Shown piece after piece: positions 31,700 through 44,300 of a stretch of DNA of 64,000 nucleotides (within the stretch, counting starts at the first letter, position 1; every line of letters begins with the position of its first letter). The notes beneath the pieces are model-generated. The model had not been told where the DNA came from, searched no databases, and was given only the letters and a program-made list of their open reading frames with translations. This DNA is from Auricularia sp. M13 (Eukaryota > Basidiomycota > Agaricomycetes > Auriculariales > Auriculariaceae): assembly GCA_037042915.1 (NCBI GenBank), contig CM073195.1:4258240-4322239 (forward strand), given 5' to 3'. A program made the position numbers and the translations under genes.

Positions 31700-33165
31700 T
31701 CTCCCGGTCACAATACTACGACTACTGCTACGGTCTCATTGTCAATGTAAGTATGGCTCGAGCACCGGAATGCGACAGGATTGACTGAACTGGGTGTGGC
31801 ACGCCGACTCGATGTGGTGCTCTGTCGCCAGCTTCAACCAGCAGAGCGTACGCTCTTAACCAGCGGCTCGGCGCTGCTGCTGGCCATCGCTGCCACACGC
31901 GCCTATGTATCGTCGAACGTCCTTCAGGCGAAGCGCAGCGCGTCCGAGTAACGCCAAACTGCACAGCGGGCCGCGACGACATGCGAAGCACTTGCTGCAG
32001 CCACAGACGGCGTGGCCAGCTCGGGACTATCGCCGAGGGCGCGCGCCGCCCGTGGCAGCCCGCGCATGTACTCCGCGGACGCCAGAGGGAGGAGGATGGT
32101 GCGGGTGGGGATGTACACGGCGGTGTGACGGGGTCCGCGCTGTGCGAGAGTGCATGTGCAGCTCGACCTCGTCGGGCAAGTTACGAGCGATGCACGATGG
32201 GCGCGCGCGCGGAAGCCCGAGATGCATGGCACGCACCATGCGGGCAGGGGTGTGGCGAAGACGCCGCACGCGCAGGATGCAGACGAACCTCCAGTTCGTT
32301 GCCGTCTTGAAATTTGTAGCACAACAGCTGTGCTCCAGTCGCGTGGCAGAAGAAGAAGCGAGAGCCTGTCTGCCGGCCCTCGCTAGCGTACGACCTGCCC
32401 GGGAGTCGATGCGACAAGCCTGAGTCCCACGGCGTCGCCACTGCGCCTGTTGCGTCAGTCAAGTGTTGAAAGAACGCGAAAAACGGCGCACGTACGCGGC
32501 CCGACAGATGCTTGCATTCAGCGGCGCGTAGAGCATCACACAGTGCAGCCGAGCATACTTTGCACCGCGCGAAGGGTCCACGATGCGCGCTAGGTCGCGC
32601 CAGGTCGCCCGTGGTGTCCAGAGGCGACGAGGCACTTGCAACTCGTAGCTTGCGTGTTGGGGTGCCGGGACTGCGAATTGAACGTCGGTGAAGGGCGGGC
32701 AGGGCGAAAAAAACGCGCACGCGACCCGACACCGGACGCTGTCCGATGCACACCTGCACTGTGCGAGCGCGCAGAAGGGCCCGCCCTGCAGCCCTAACTC
32801 CAGCGCGACGCAATAGGACCACGCAGAGGAGCACGACCCGCTTAACGCCCATGCGAAGGCCCGTGACTGTCGACCTTGCACTGCGCTGTCTTCGTCGTAC
32901 GCAGTGCTGCGTAGCAGGCGCGTCGACGGCGGCTAGTCGCGCGCGAGGCGGAAGACCCGCTAGCAGCAGTTGGATCGGATCGGGCCTTGCGCGCGACGGT
33001 GACGGTGACCAGTCGGCAAGGAGCCCGCGTGCCAGCGCTGGCTGTACCGCAAAGTGCCAAGGCGCCATCGCTGCGAAATGCGCGTCAGAAAATTCTGGCC
33101 AGGGTGTGCAGGACGAAAGCAAGGCGCACCCGAGTTGGCACCGTGCGGCGCCCAATGCGCACCTC
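31700..33165. other. No gene supported; left flank of the satellite
   Basis: GC-rich, open on both strands. A 382-codon minus-strand frame (32181-33329) crosses into the first satellite unit and is therefore unlikely to be a gene. No partial satellite unit is visible to the left of 33166. Confidence 0.45.
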
Positions 33166-33170
33166 TTAAT

Positions 33171-34732
33171 ATGTCGCCTGGATCTCATGGTATGAGATCC
33201 AAAAGGTTCCTGCGCCACGGAAACGAGGAAGGGGGGCTTGGCGCTGACTCGCAAAATTATGTTGGGCCCGGCAGCTCGATTGAGGGTTGGTGCCGGAATT
33301 TTGCGAGCCCCACGGCACTCTGCGTGCAAAGCGCGTTTTGGCCTTGTCCATCACTTGCCCATCATTTGTCCATCACTTGTCCGCGATTTGTCCATCATTT
33401 GTCCGACAAGAGACCGTCAAGAGCTTCCAGGGACTCCAAATGAGAGCAGACACCCCGACAGCCATATATCTCCGGAAGGCTGACGATCGTGGCTACGCGA
33501 TGGTGTCGCTACCTCGGCCGTCCGTTGCCAAAGCAACCCGGAATACCTGCCGATGTCACGAAACCCGGACAAGGAGCCATATCTCCGCGAGGGGTGCAGC
33601 TAAACTCGCGGAACGACGAGCGCACGCATTCTGGACGAGAGCCCAACAAATCCCCGACAAATGATGGACAAATGATGGACAAGGCGTCGACAAGGAGCCG
33701 TATCTCGACGCGGAGTGCAGCCGAAACCGCGGGACGAAGACCAAACACGTTCCAGACGTGAGCCCAACCGATTGCCAACAAATGATGGACAAATGATGGA
33801 CAAGGGACCGACAAGAGCCAATTGCGACCCCAGTTGGACCCCGATCGTCGGACACCCATATATCTCCGTGGAGCTCTCGCCGAGGTCTACGCGATGGTAC
33901 CCTTCGCGATGCAGTGCGCCGTCATGGCAACGCGCAATTTCCGCCGACGCGACAAAATCCGAAATGGGCGACCGCAGACCCTGCCGAGGTTACCTTCCGG
34001 AGTCTTCCCGGCGTGCTGGACGACCATCCGATGGCCGGCGCCAAAATACGAACCCTGCCGATCGAGTTTTGACTGCGCTGTGAAGTGCCGAAGGCAGATC
34101 GTGAGACTTGTGGGACCGAGTCAGAGACATCCATATATGACCTGAGAGCTGCCGAAGACGCCGATCCGATGCACAGGAAGCCTTGGATCTGCAGGGACCG
34201 TGTCCAGACCTGATCGCACTCTGCCGCAGGATTTGCAGATGCCGAACTGGGTCTCGCTTTGTCCCTGGCGCTCGTCGAGGCCTGAAACTTCTCTGCGCAC
34301 CATGTCGGGACACTGGGGGCTCATATCCAGGGGAAAAGGCACAAAATCGCAGAATCCGAAGCCCGCCGACGCTGTCGGACTGGCCTCGATTTGGGGGTTT
34401 GGGGGTGCGCGGCTCAGGGAGCCTGTCGGTCTGCCCACCGATCGGCTGTGTTTGGCTGGCAGAAGGCAAAAGGACTCTGCCGATAGTCCGATCGTCCTCG
34501 ACCTTTGGCCAGGAGAAAGGAAGTCACACTCAACCGGGGCTGAATACGTTCTTCCGACTTGGTCTCGTCAGCTAAGCCGATTGGAAGCGTGCCCGTCTTT
34601 CTCGGCGATCGTGATGCCGCATGTCTGATCTGCGACGAGAAAAATTCCAGCTCCCCGGAACAGTTTCAACCGTGCGAATCGGTGCACCGGTCGCGCCGCT
34701 GCGAGTGGGCCGAGGTCCCGGAAGATATTAAT
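33171..34732 (+). repeat. Edge satellite unit, mosaic
   Basis: The first about 620 bp (to about 33790) carries roughly 25 substitutions relative to the other units, concentrated in the second 121-bp sub-repeat (33689-33809). The remaining about 940 bp is essentially identical to the array. In this unit the two 121-bp sub-repeats are more alike, for example both continue into GAGCCCAAC, so its left part may preserve an older state. Confidence 0.85.
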
Positions 34733-34741
34733 ATGTCGCCC

Positions 34742-34762
34742 GGATCTCATGGTATGAGATCC
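34742..34762. repeat. Hairpin at the start of each satellite unit (unit 2 shown)
   Basis: Perfect 9-bp arms GGATCTCAT and ATGAGATCC surround a 3-nt loop. The structure is conserved in all 20 units; in unit 1 it is at 33180-33200. It lies 9 bp after the unit anchor and 14 bp after the left junction of the array. Confidence 0.85.
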
Positions 34763-34903
34763 AAAAGGTTCCTGCGCCACGGAAACGAGGAAGGGGGCTT
34801 GGCGCTGACTCGCAAAGTTATGTTGGGCCCGGCAGTTCGATTGAGGGTTGGTGCCGGAATTTTGCGAGCCCCACGGCACTCTGCGTGCAAAGCGCGTTTT
34901 GGC

Positions 34904-35371
34904 CTTGTCCATCACTTGCCCATCATTTGTCCATCACTTGTCCGTGATTTGTCCATCATTTGTCCGACAAGAGACCGTCAAGAGCTTCCAGGGACTCCAA
35001 ATGAGAGCAGACACCCCGACACCCATATATCTCCGGAAGGCTGACGATCGTGGCTACGCGATGGTGTCGCTACCTCGGCCGTCCGTTGCCAAAGCAACCC
35101 GGAATACCTGCCGATGTCACGAAACCCGGACAAGGAGCCGTATCTCCGCGAGGGGAGCAGCTAAACTCGCGGGACGACGAGCGAACGCATTCTGGACGAG
35201 AGCCCAACAAATCCCCGACAAATGATGGACAAATGATGGACAAGGCGTCGACAAGGAGCCGTATCTCGACGAGGAGTGCAGCTGAAACCGCGGGACGAAG
35301 TGCAAACACATTCCACACCTGAAGGCCGACCGATCACCAACAAATGATGGACAAATGATGGACAAGGGACC
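34904..35371. repeat. Fold-back and nested sub-repeats inside the satellite unit (unit 2 shown)
   Basis: A left arm at 34904-34971 repeats TTGTCCATCA-type words. Two right arms, ending sub-repeats A (35129-35249) and B (35250-35371), repeat the inverted form ACAAATGATGGACAA. A and B are tandem, 121 and 122 bp, each beginning GACAAGGAGCCGTATCTC, and a third partial copy starts at 35372. The left arm can pair with either right arm, giving alternative stem-loops with loops of about 250 or 370 bp. Confidence 0.75.
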
Positions 35372-38300
35372 GACAAGAGCCAATTGCGACCCCAGTTGGA
35401 CCCCGATCGTCGGACACCCATATATCTCCGTGGAGCTCTCGCCGAGGTCTACGCGATGGTACCCTTCGCGATGCAGTGCGCCGTCATGGCAACGCGCAAT
35501 TTCCGCCGACGCGACAAAATCCGAAATGGGCGACCGCAGACCCTGCCGAGGTTACCTTCCGGAGTCTTCCCGGCGTGCTGGACGACCATCCGATGGCCGG
35601 CGCCAAAATACGAACCCTGCCGATCGAGTTTTGACTGCGCTGTGAAGTGCCGAAGGCAGATCGTGAGACTTGTGGGACCGAGTCAGAGACATCCATATAT
35701 GACCTGAGAGCTGCCGAAGACGCCGATCCGATGCACAGGAAGCCTTGGATCTGCAGGGACCGTGTCCAGACCTGATCGCACTCTGCCGCAGGATTTGCAG
35801 ATGCCGAACTGGGTCTCGCTTTGTCCCTGGCGCTCGTCGAGGCCTGAAACTTCTCTGCGCACCATGTCGGGACACTGGGGGCTCATATCCAGGGGAAAAG
35901 GCACAAAATCGCAGAATCCGAAGCCCCGCCGACGCTGTCGGACTGGCCTCGATTTGGGGGTTTGGGGGTGCGCGGCTCAGGGAGCCTGTCGGTCTGCCCA
36001 CCGATCGGCTGTGTTTGGCTGGCAGAAGGCAAAAGGACTCTGCCGATAGTCCGATCGTCCTCGACCTTTGGCCAGGAGAAAGGAAGTCACACTCAACCGG
36101 GGCTGAATACGTTCTTCCGACTTGGTCTCGTCAGCTAAGCCGATTGGAAGCGTGCCCGTCTTTCTCGGCGATCGTGATGCCGCATGTCTGATCTGCGACG
36201 AGAAAAATTCCAGCTCCCCGGAACAGTTTCAACCGTGCGAATCGGTGCACCGGTCGCGCCGCTGCGAGTGGGCCGAGGTCCCGGAAGATATTAATATGTC
36301 GCCCGGATCTCATGGTATGAGATCCAAAAGGTTCCTGCGCCACGGAAACGAGGAAGGGGGGCTTGGCGCTGACTCGCAAAGTTATGTTGGGCCCGGCAGT
36401 TCGATTGAGGGTTGGTGCCGGAATTTTGCGAGCCCCACGGCACTCTGCGTGCAAAGCGCGTTTTGGCCTTGTCCATCACTTGCCCATCATTTGTCCATCA
36501 CTTGTCCGTGATTTGTCCATCATTTGTCCGACAAGAGACCGTCAAGAGCTTCCAGGGACTCCAAATGAGAGCAGACACCCCGACACCCATATATCTCCGG
36601 AAGGCTGACGATCGTGGCTACGCGATGGTGTCGCTACCTCGGCCGTCCGTTGCCAAAGCAACCCGGAATACCTGCCGATGTCACGAAACCCGGACAAGGA
36701 GCCGTATCTCCGCGAGGGGAGCAGCTAAACTCGCGGGACGACGAGCGAACGCATTCTGGGCGAGAGCCCAACAAATCCCCGACAAATGATGGACAAATGA
36801 TGGACAAGGCGTCGACAAGGAGCCGTATCTCGACGAGGAGTGCAGCTGAAACCGCGGGACGAAGTGCAAACACATTCCACACCTGAAGGCCGACCGATCA
36901 CCAACAAATGATGGACAAATGATGGACAAGGGACCGACAAGAGCCAATTGCGACCCCAGTTGGACCCCGATCGTCGGACACCCATATATCTCCGTGGAGC
37001 TCTCGCCGAGGTCTACGCGATGGTACCCTTCGCGATGCAGTGCGCCGTCATGGCAACGCGCAATTTCCGCCGACGCGACAAAATCCGAAATGGGCGACCG
37101 CAGACCCTGCCGAGGTTACCTTCCGGAGTCTTCCCGGCGTGCTGGACGACCATCCGATGGCCGGCGCCAAAATACGAACCCTGCCGATCGAGTTTTGACT
37201 GCGCTGTGAAGTGCCGAAGGCAGATCGTGAGACTTGTGGGACCGAGTCAGAGACATCCATATATGACCTGAGAGCTGCCGAAGACGCCGATCCGATGCAC
37301 AGGAAGCCTTGGATCTGCAGGGACCGTGTCCAGACCTGATCGCACTCTGCCGCAGGATTTGCAGATGCCGAACTGGGTCTCGCTTTGTCCCTGGCGCTCG
37401 TCGAGGCCTGAAACTTCTCTGCGCACCATGTCGGGACACTGGGGGCTCATATCCAGGGGAAAAGGCACAAAATCGCAGAATCCGAAGCCCGCCGACGCTG
37501 TCGGACTGGCCTCGATTTGGGGGGTTTGGGGGTGCGCGGCTCAGGGAGCCTGTCGGTCTGCCCACCGATCGGCTGTGTTTGGCTGGCAGAAGGCAAAAGG
37601 ACTCTGCCGATAGTCCGATCGTCCTCGACCTTTGGCCAGGAGAAAGGAAGTCACACTCAACCGGGGCTGAATACGTTCTTCCGACTTGGTCTCGTCAGCT
37701 AAGCCGATTGGAAGCGTGCCCGTCTTTCTCGGCGATCGTGATGCCGCATGTCTGATCTGCGACGAGAAAAATTCCAGCTCCCGGAACAGTTTCAACCGTG
37801 CGAATCGGTGCACCGGTCGCGCCGCTGCGAGTGGGCCGAGGTCCCGGAAGATATTAATATGTCGCCCGGATCTCATGGTATGAGATCCAAAAGGTTCCTG
37901 CGCCACGGAAACGAGGAAGGGGGCTTGGCGCTGACTCGCAAAGTTATGTTGGGCCCGGCAGTTCGATTGAGGGTTGGTGCCGGAATTTTGCGAGCCCCAC
38001 GGCACTCTGCGTGCAAAGCGCGTTTTGGCCTTGTCCATCACTTGCCCATCATTTGTCCATCACTTGTCCGTGATTTGTCCATCATTTGTCCGACAAGAGA
38101 CCGTCAAGAGCTTCCAGGGACTCCAAATGAGAGCAGACACCCCGACACCCATATATCTCCGGAAGGCTGACGATCGTGGCTACGCGATGGTGTCGCTACC
38201 TCGGCCGTCCGTTGCCAAAGCAACCCGGAATACCTGCCGATGTCACGAAACCCGGACAAGGAGCCGTATCTCCGCGAGGGGAGCAGCTAAACTCGCGGGA

Positions 38301-41300
38301 CGACGAGCGAACGCATTCTGGACGAGAGCCCAACAAATCCCCGACAAATGATGGACAAATGATGGACAAGGCGTCGACAAGGAGCCGTATCTCGACGAGG
38401 AGTGCAGCTGAAACCGCGGGACGAAGTGCAAACACATTCCACACCTGAAGGCCGACCGATCACCAACAAATGATGGACAAATGATGGACAAGGGACCGAC
38501 AAGAGCCAATTGCGACCCCAGTTGGACCCCGATCGTCGGACACCCATATATCTCCGTGGAGCTCTCGCCGAGGTCTACGCGATGGTACCCTTCGCGATGC
38601 AGTGCGCCGTCATGGCAACGCGCAATTTCCGCCGACGCGACAAAATCCGAAATGGGCGACCGCAGACCCTGCCGAGGTTACCTTCCGGAGTCTTCCCGGC
38701 GTGCTGGACGACCATCCGATGGCCGGCGCCAAAATACGAACCCTGCCGATCGAGTTTTGACTGCGCTGTGAAGTGCCGAAGGCAGATCGTGAGACTTGTG
38801 GGACCGAGTCAGAGACATCCATATATGACCTGAGAGCTGCCGAAGACGCCGATCCGATGCACAGGAAGCCTTGGATCTGCAGGGACCGTGTCCAGACCTG
38901 ATCGCACTCTGCCGCAGGATTTGCAGATGCCGAACTGGGTCTCGCTTTGTCCCTGGCGCTCGTCGAGGCCTGAAACTTCTCTGCGCACCATGTCGGGACA
39001 CTGGGGGCTCATATCCAGGGAAAAGGCACAAAATCGCAGAATCCGAAGCCCGCCGACGCTGTCGGACTGGCCTCGATTTGGGGGTTTGGGGGTGCGCGGC
39101 TCAGGGAGCCTGTCGGTCTGCCCACCGATCGGCTGTGTTTGGCTGGCAGAAGGCAAAAGGACTCTGCCGATAGTCCGATCGTCCTCGACCTTTGGCCAGG
39201 AGAAAGGAAGTCACACTCAACCGGGGCTGAATACGTTCTTCCGACTTGGTCTCGTCAGCTAAGCCGATTGGAAGCGTGCCCGTCTTTCTCGGCGATCGTG
39301 ATGCCGCATGTCTGATCTGCGACGAGAAAAATTCCAGCTCCCCGGAACAGTTTCAACCGTGCGAATCGGTGCACCGGTCGCGCCGCTGCGAGTGGGCCGA
39401 GGTCCCGGAAGATATTAATATGTCGCCCGGATCTCATGGTATGAGATCCAAAAGGTTCCTGCGCCACGGAAACGAGGAAGGGGGCTTGGCGCTGACTCGC
39501 AAAGTTATGTTGGGCCCGGCAGTTCGATTGAGGGTTGGTGCCGGAATTTTGCGAGCCCCACGGCACTCTGCGTGCAAAGCGCGTTTTGGCCTTGTCCATC
39601 ACTTGCCCATCATTTGTCCATCACTTGTCCGTGATTTGTCCATCATTTGTCCGACAAGAGACCGTCAAGAGCTTCCAGGGACTCCAAATGAGAGCAGACA
39701 CCCCGACACCCATATATCTCCGGAAGGCTGACGATCGTGGCTACGCGATGGTGTCGCTACCTCGGCCGTCCGTTGCCAAAGCAACCCGGAATACCTGCCG
39801 ATGTCACGAAACCCGGACAAGGAGCCGTATCTCCGCGAGGGGAGCAGCTAAACTCGCGGGACGACGAGCGAACGCATTCTGGACGAGAGCCCAACAAATC
39901 CCCGACAAATGATGGACAAATGATGGACAAGGCGTCGACAAGGAGCCGTATCTCGACGAGGAGTGCAGCTGAAACCGCGGGACGAAGTGCAAACACATTC
40001 CACACCTGAAGGCCGACCGATCACCAACAAATGATGGACAAATGATGGACAAGGGACCGACAAGAGCCAATTGCGACCCCAGTTGGACCCCGATCGTCGG
40101 ACACCCATATATCTCCGTGGAGCTCTCGCCGAGGTCTACGCGATGGTACCCTTCGCGATGCAGTGCGCCGTCATGGCAACGCGCAATTTCCGCCGACGCG
40201 ACAAAATCCGAAATGGGCGACCGCAGACCCTGCCGAGGTTACCTTCCGGAGTCTTCCCGGCGTGCTGGACGACCATCCGATGGCCGGCGCCAAAATACGA
40301 ACCCTGCCGATCGAGTTTTGACTGCGCTGTGAAGTGCCGAAGGCAGATCGTGAGACTTGTGGGACCGAGTCAGAGACATCCATATATGACCTGAGAGCTG
40401 CCGAAGACGCCGATCCGATGCACAGGAAGCCTTGGATCTGCAGGGACCGTGTCCAGACCTGATCGCACTCTGCCGCAGGATTTGCAGATGCCGAACTGGG
40501 TCTCGCTTTGTCCCTGGCGCTCGTCGAGGCCTGAAACTTCTCTGCGCACCATGTCGGGACACTGGGGGCTCATATCCAGGGGAAAAGGCACAAAATCGCA
40601 GAATCCGAAGCCCGCCGACGCTGTCGGACTGGCCTCGATTTGGGGGTTTGGGGGTGCGCGGCTCAGGGAGCCTGTCGGTCTGCCCACCGATCGGCTGTGT
40701 TTGGCTGGCAGAAGGCAAAAGGACTCTGCCGATAGTCCGATCGTCCTCGACCTTTGGCCAGGAGAAAGGAAGTCACACTCAACCGGGGCTGAATACGTTC
40801 TTCCGACTTGGTCTCGTCAGCTAAGCCGATTGGAAGCGTGCCCGTCTTTCTCGGCGATCGTGATGCCGCATGTCTGATCTGCGACGAGAAAAATTCCAGC
40901 TCCCCGGAACAGTTTCAACCGTGCGAATCGGTGCACCGGTCGCGCCGCTGCGAGTGGGCCGAGGTCCCGGAAGATATTAATATGTCGCCCGGATCTCATG
41001 GTATGAGATCCAAAAGGTTCCTGCGCCACGGAAACGAGGAAGGGGGCTTGGCGCTGACTCGCAAAGTTATGTTGGGCCCGGCAGTTCGATTGAGGGTTGG
41101 TGCCGGAATTTTGCGAGCCCCACGGCACTCTGCGTGCAAAGCGCGTTTTGGCCTTGTCCATCACTTGCCCATCATTTGTCCATCACTTGTCCGTGATTTG
41201 TCCATCATTTGTCCGACAAGAGACCGTCAAGAGCTTCCAGGGACTCCAAATGAGAGCAGACACCCGACACACCCATATATCTCCGGAAGGCTGACGATCG

Positions 41301-44300
41301 TGGCTACGCGATGGTGTCGCTACCTCGGCCGTCCGTTGCCAAAGCAACCCGGAATACCTGCCGATGTCACGAAACCCGGACAAGGAGCCGTATCTCCGCG
41401 AGGGGAGCAGCTAAACTCGCGGGACGACGAGCGAACGCATTCTGGACGAGAGCCCAACAAATCCCCGACAAATGATGGACAAATGATGGACAAGGCGTCG
41501 ACAAGGAGCCGTATCTCGACGAGGAGTGCAGCTGAAACCGCGGGACGAAGTGCAAACACATTCCACACCTGAAGGCCGACCGATCACCAACAAATGATGG
41601 ACAAATGATGGACAAGGGACCGACAAGAGCCAATTGCGACCCCAGTTGGACCCCGATCGTCGGACACCCATATATCTCCGTGGAGCTCTCGCCGAGGTCT
41701 ACGCGATGGTACCCTTCGCGATGCAGTGCGCCGTCATGGCAACGCGCAATTTCCGCCGACGCGACAAAATCCGAAATGGGCGACCGCAGACCCTGCCGAG
41801 GTTACCTTCCGGAGTCTTCCCGGCGTGCTGGACGACCATCCGATGGCCGGCGCCAAAATACGAACCCTGCCGATCGAGTTTTGACTGCGCTGTGAAGTGC
41901 CGAAGGCAGATCGTGAGACTTGTGGGACCGAGTCAGAGACATCCATATATGACCTGAGAGCTGCCGAAGACGCCGATCCGATGCACAGGAAGCCTTGGAT
42001 CTGCAGGGACCGTGTCCAGACCTGATCGCACTCTGCCGCAGGATTTGCAGATGCCGAACTGGGTCTCGCTTTGTCCCTGGCGCTCGTCGAGGCCTGAAAC
42101 TTCTCTGCGCACCATGTCGGGACACTGGGGGCTCATATCCAGGGGAAAAGGCACAAAATCGCAGAATCCGAAGCCCGCCGACGCTGTCGGACTGGCCTCG
42201 ATTTGGGGGGTTTGGGGGTGCGCGGCTCAGGGAGCCTGTCGGTCTGCCCACCGATCGGCTGTGTTTGGCTGGCAGAAGGCAAAGGACTCTGCCGATAGTC
42301 CGATCGTCCTCGACCTTTGGCCAGGAGAAAGGAAGTCACACTCAACCGGGGCTGAATACGTTCTTCCGACTTGGTCTCGTCAGCTAAGCCGATTGGAAGC
42401 GTGCCCGTCTTTCTCGGCGATCGTGATGCCGCATGTCTGATCTGCGACGAGAAAAATTCCAGCTCCCCGGAACAGTTTCAACCGTGCGAATCGGTGCACC
42501 GGTCGCGCCGCTGCGAGTGGGCCGAGGTCCCGGAAGATATTAATATGTCGCCCGGATCTCATGGTATGAGATCCAAAAGGTTCCTGCGCCACGGAAACGA
42601 GGAAGGGGGCTTGGCGCTGACTCGCAAAGTTATGTTGGGCCCGGCAGTTCGATTGAGGGTTGGTGCCGGAATTTTGCGAGCCCCACGGCACTCTGCGTGC
42701 AAAGCGCGTTTTGGCCTTGTCCATCACTTGCCCATCATTTGTCCATCACTTGTCCGTGATTTGTCCATCATTTGTCCGACAAGAGACCGTCAAGAGCTTC
42801 CAGGGACTCCAAATGAGAGCAGACACCCCGACACCCATATATCTCCGGAAGGCTGACGATCGTGGCTACGCGATGGTGTCGCTACCTCGGCCGTCCGTTG
42901 CCAAAGCAACCCGGAATACCTGCCGATGTCACGAAACCCGGACAAGGAGCCGTATCTCCGCGAGGGGAGCAGCTAAACTCGCGGGACGACGAGCGAACGC
43001 ATTCTGGACGAGAGCCCAACAAATCCCCGACAAATGATGGACAAATGATGGACAAGGCGTCGACAAGGAGCCGTATCTCGACGAGGAGTGCAGCTGAAAC
43101 CGCGGGACGAAGTGCAAACACATTCCACACCTGAAGGCCGACCGATCACCAACAAATGATGGACAAATGATGGACAAGGGACCGACAAGAGCCAATTGCG
43201 ACCCCAGTTGGACCCCGATCGTCGGACACCCATATATCTCCGTGGAGCTCTCGCCGAGGTCTACGCGATGGTACCCTTCGCGATGCAGTGCGCCGTCATG
43301 GCAACGCGCAATTTCCGCCGACGCGACAAAATCCGAAATGGGCGACCGCAGACCCTGCCGAGGTTACCTTCCGGAGTCTTCCCGGCGTGCTGGACGACCA
43401 TCCGATGGCCGGCGCCAAAATACGAACCCTGCCGATCGAGTTTTGACTGCGCTGTGAAGTGCCGAAGGCAGATCGTGAGACTTGTGGGACCGAGTCAGAG
43501 ACATCCATATATGACCTGAGAGCTGCCGAAGACGCCGATCCGATGCACAGGAAGCCTTGGATCTGCAGGGACCGTGTCCAGACCTGATCGCACTCTGCCG
43601 CAGGATTTGCAGATGCCGAACTGGGTCTCGCTTTGTCCCTGGCGCTCGTCGAGGCCTGAAACTTCTCTGCGCACCATGTCGGGACACTGGGGGCTCATAT
43701 CCAGGGGAAAAGGCACAAAATCGCAGAATCCGAAGCCCGCCGACGCTGTCGGACTGGCCTCGATTTGGGGGGTTTGGGGGTGCGCGGCTCAGGGAGCCTG
43801 TCGGTCTGCCCACCGATCGGCTGTGTTTGGCTGGCAGAAGGCAAAGGACTCTGCCGATAGTCCGATCGTCCTCGACCTTTGGCCAGGAGAAAGGAAGTCA
43901 CACTCAACCGGGGCTGAATACGTTCTTCCGACTTGGTCTCGTCAGCTAAGCCGATTGGAAGCGTGCCCGTCTTTCTCGGCGATCGTGATGCCGCATGTCT
44001 GATCTGCGACGAGAAAAATTCCAGCTCCCGGAACAGTTTCAACCGTGCGAATCGGTGCACCGGTCGCGCCGCTGCGAGTGGGCCGAGGTCCCGGAAGATA
44101 TTAATATGTCGCCCGGATCTCATGGTATGAGATCCAAAAGGTTCCTGCGCCACGGAAACGAGGAAGGGGGCTTGGCGCTGACTCGCAAAGTTATGTTGGG
44201 CCCGGCAGTTCGATTGAGGGTTGGTGCCGGAATTTTGCGAGCCCCACGGCACTCTGCGTGCAAAGCGCGTTTTTGGCCTTGTCCATCACTTGCCCATCAT

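Noticed and set aside
33166-33210. Helitron terminus, because of the hairpin near the array start
   Set aside because: No CTRR end after the hairpin, no TC start and no Rep/helicase coding sequence.
32181-33329. 382-codon minus-strand frame
   Set aside because: It crosses the junction between unique sequence and the satellite, so its reading frame is accidental.
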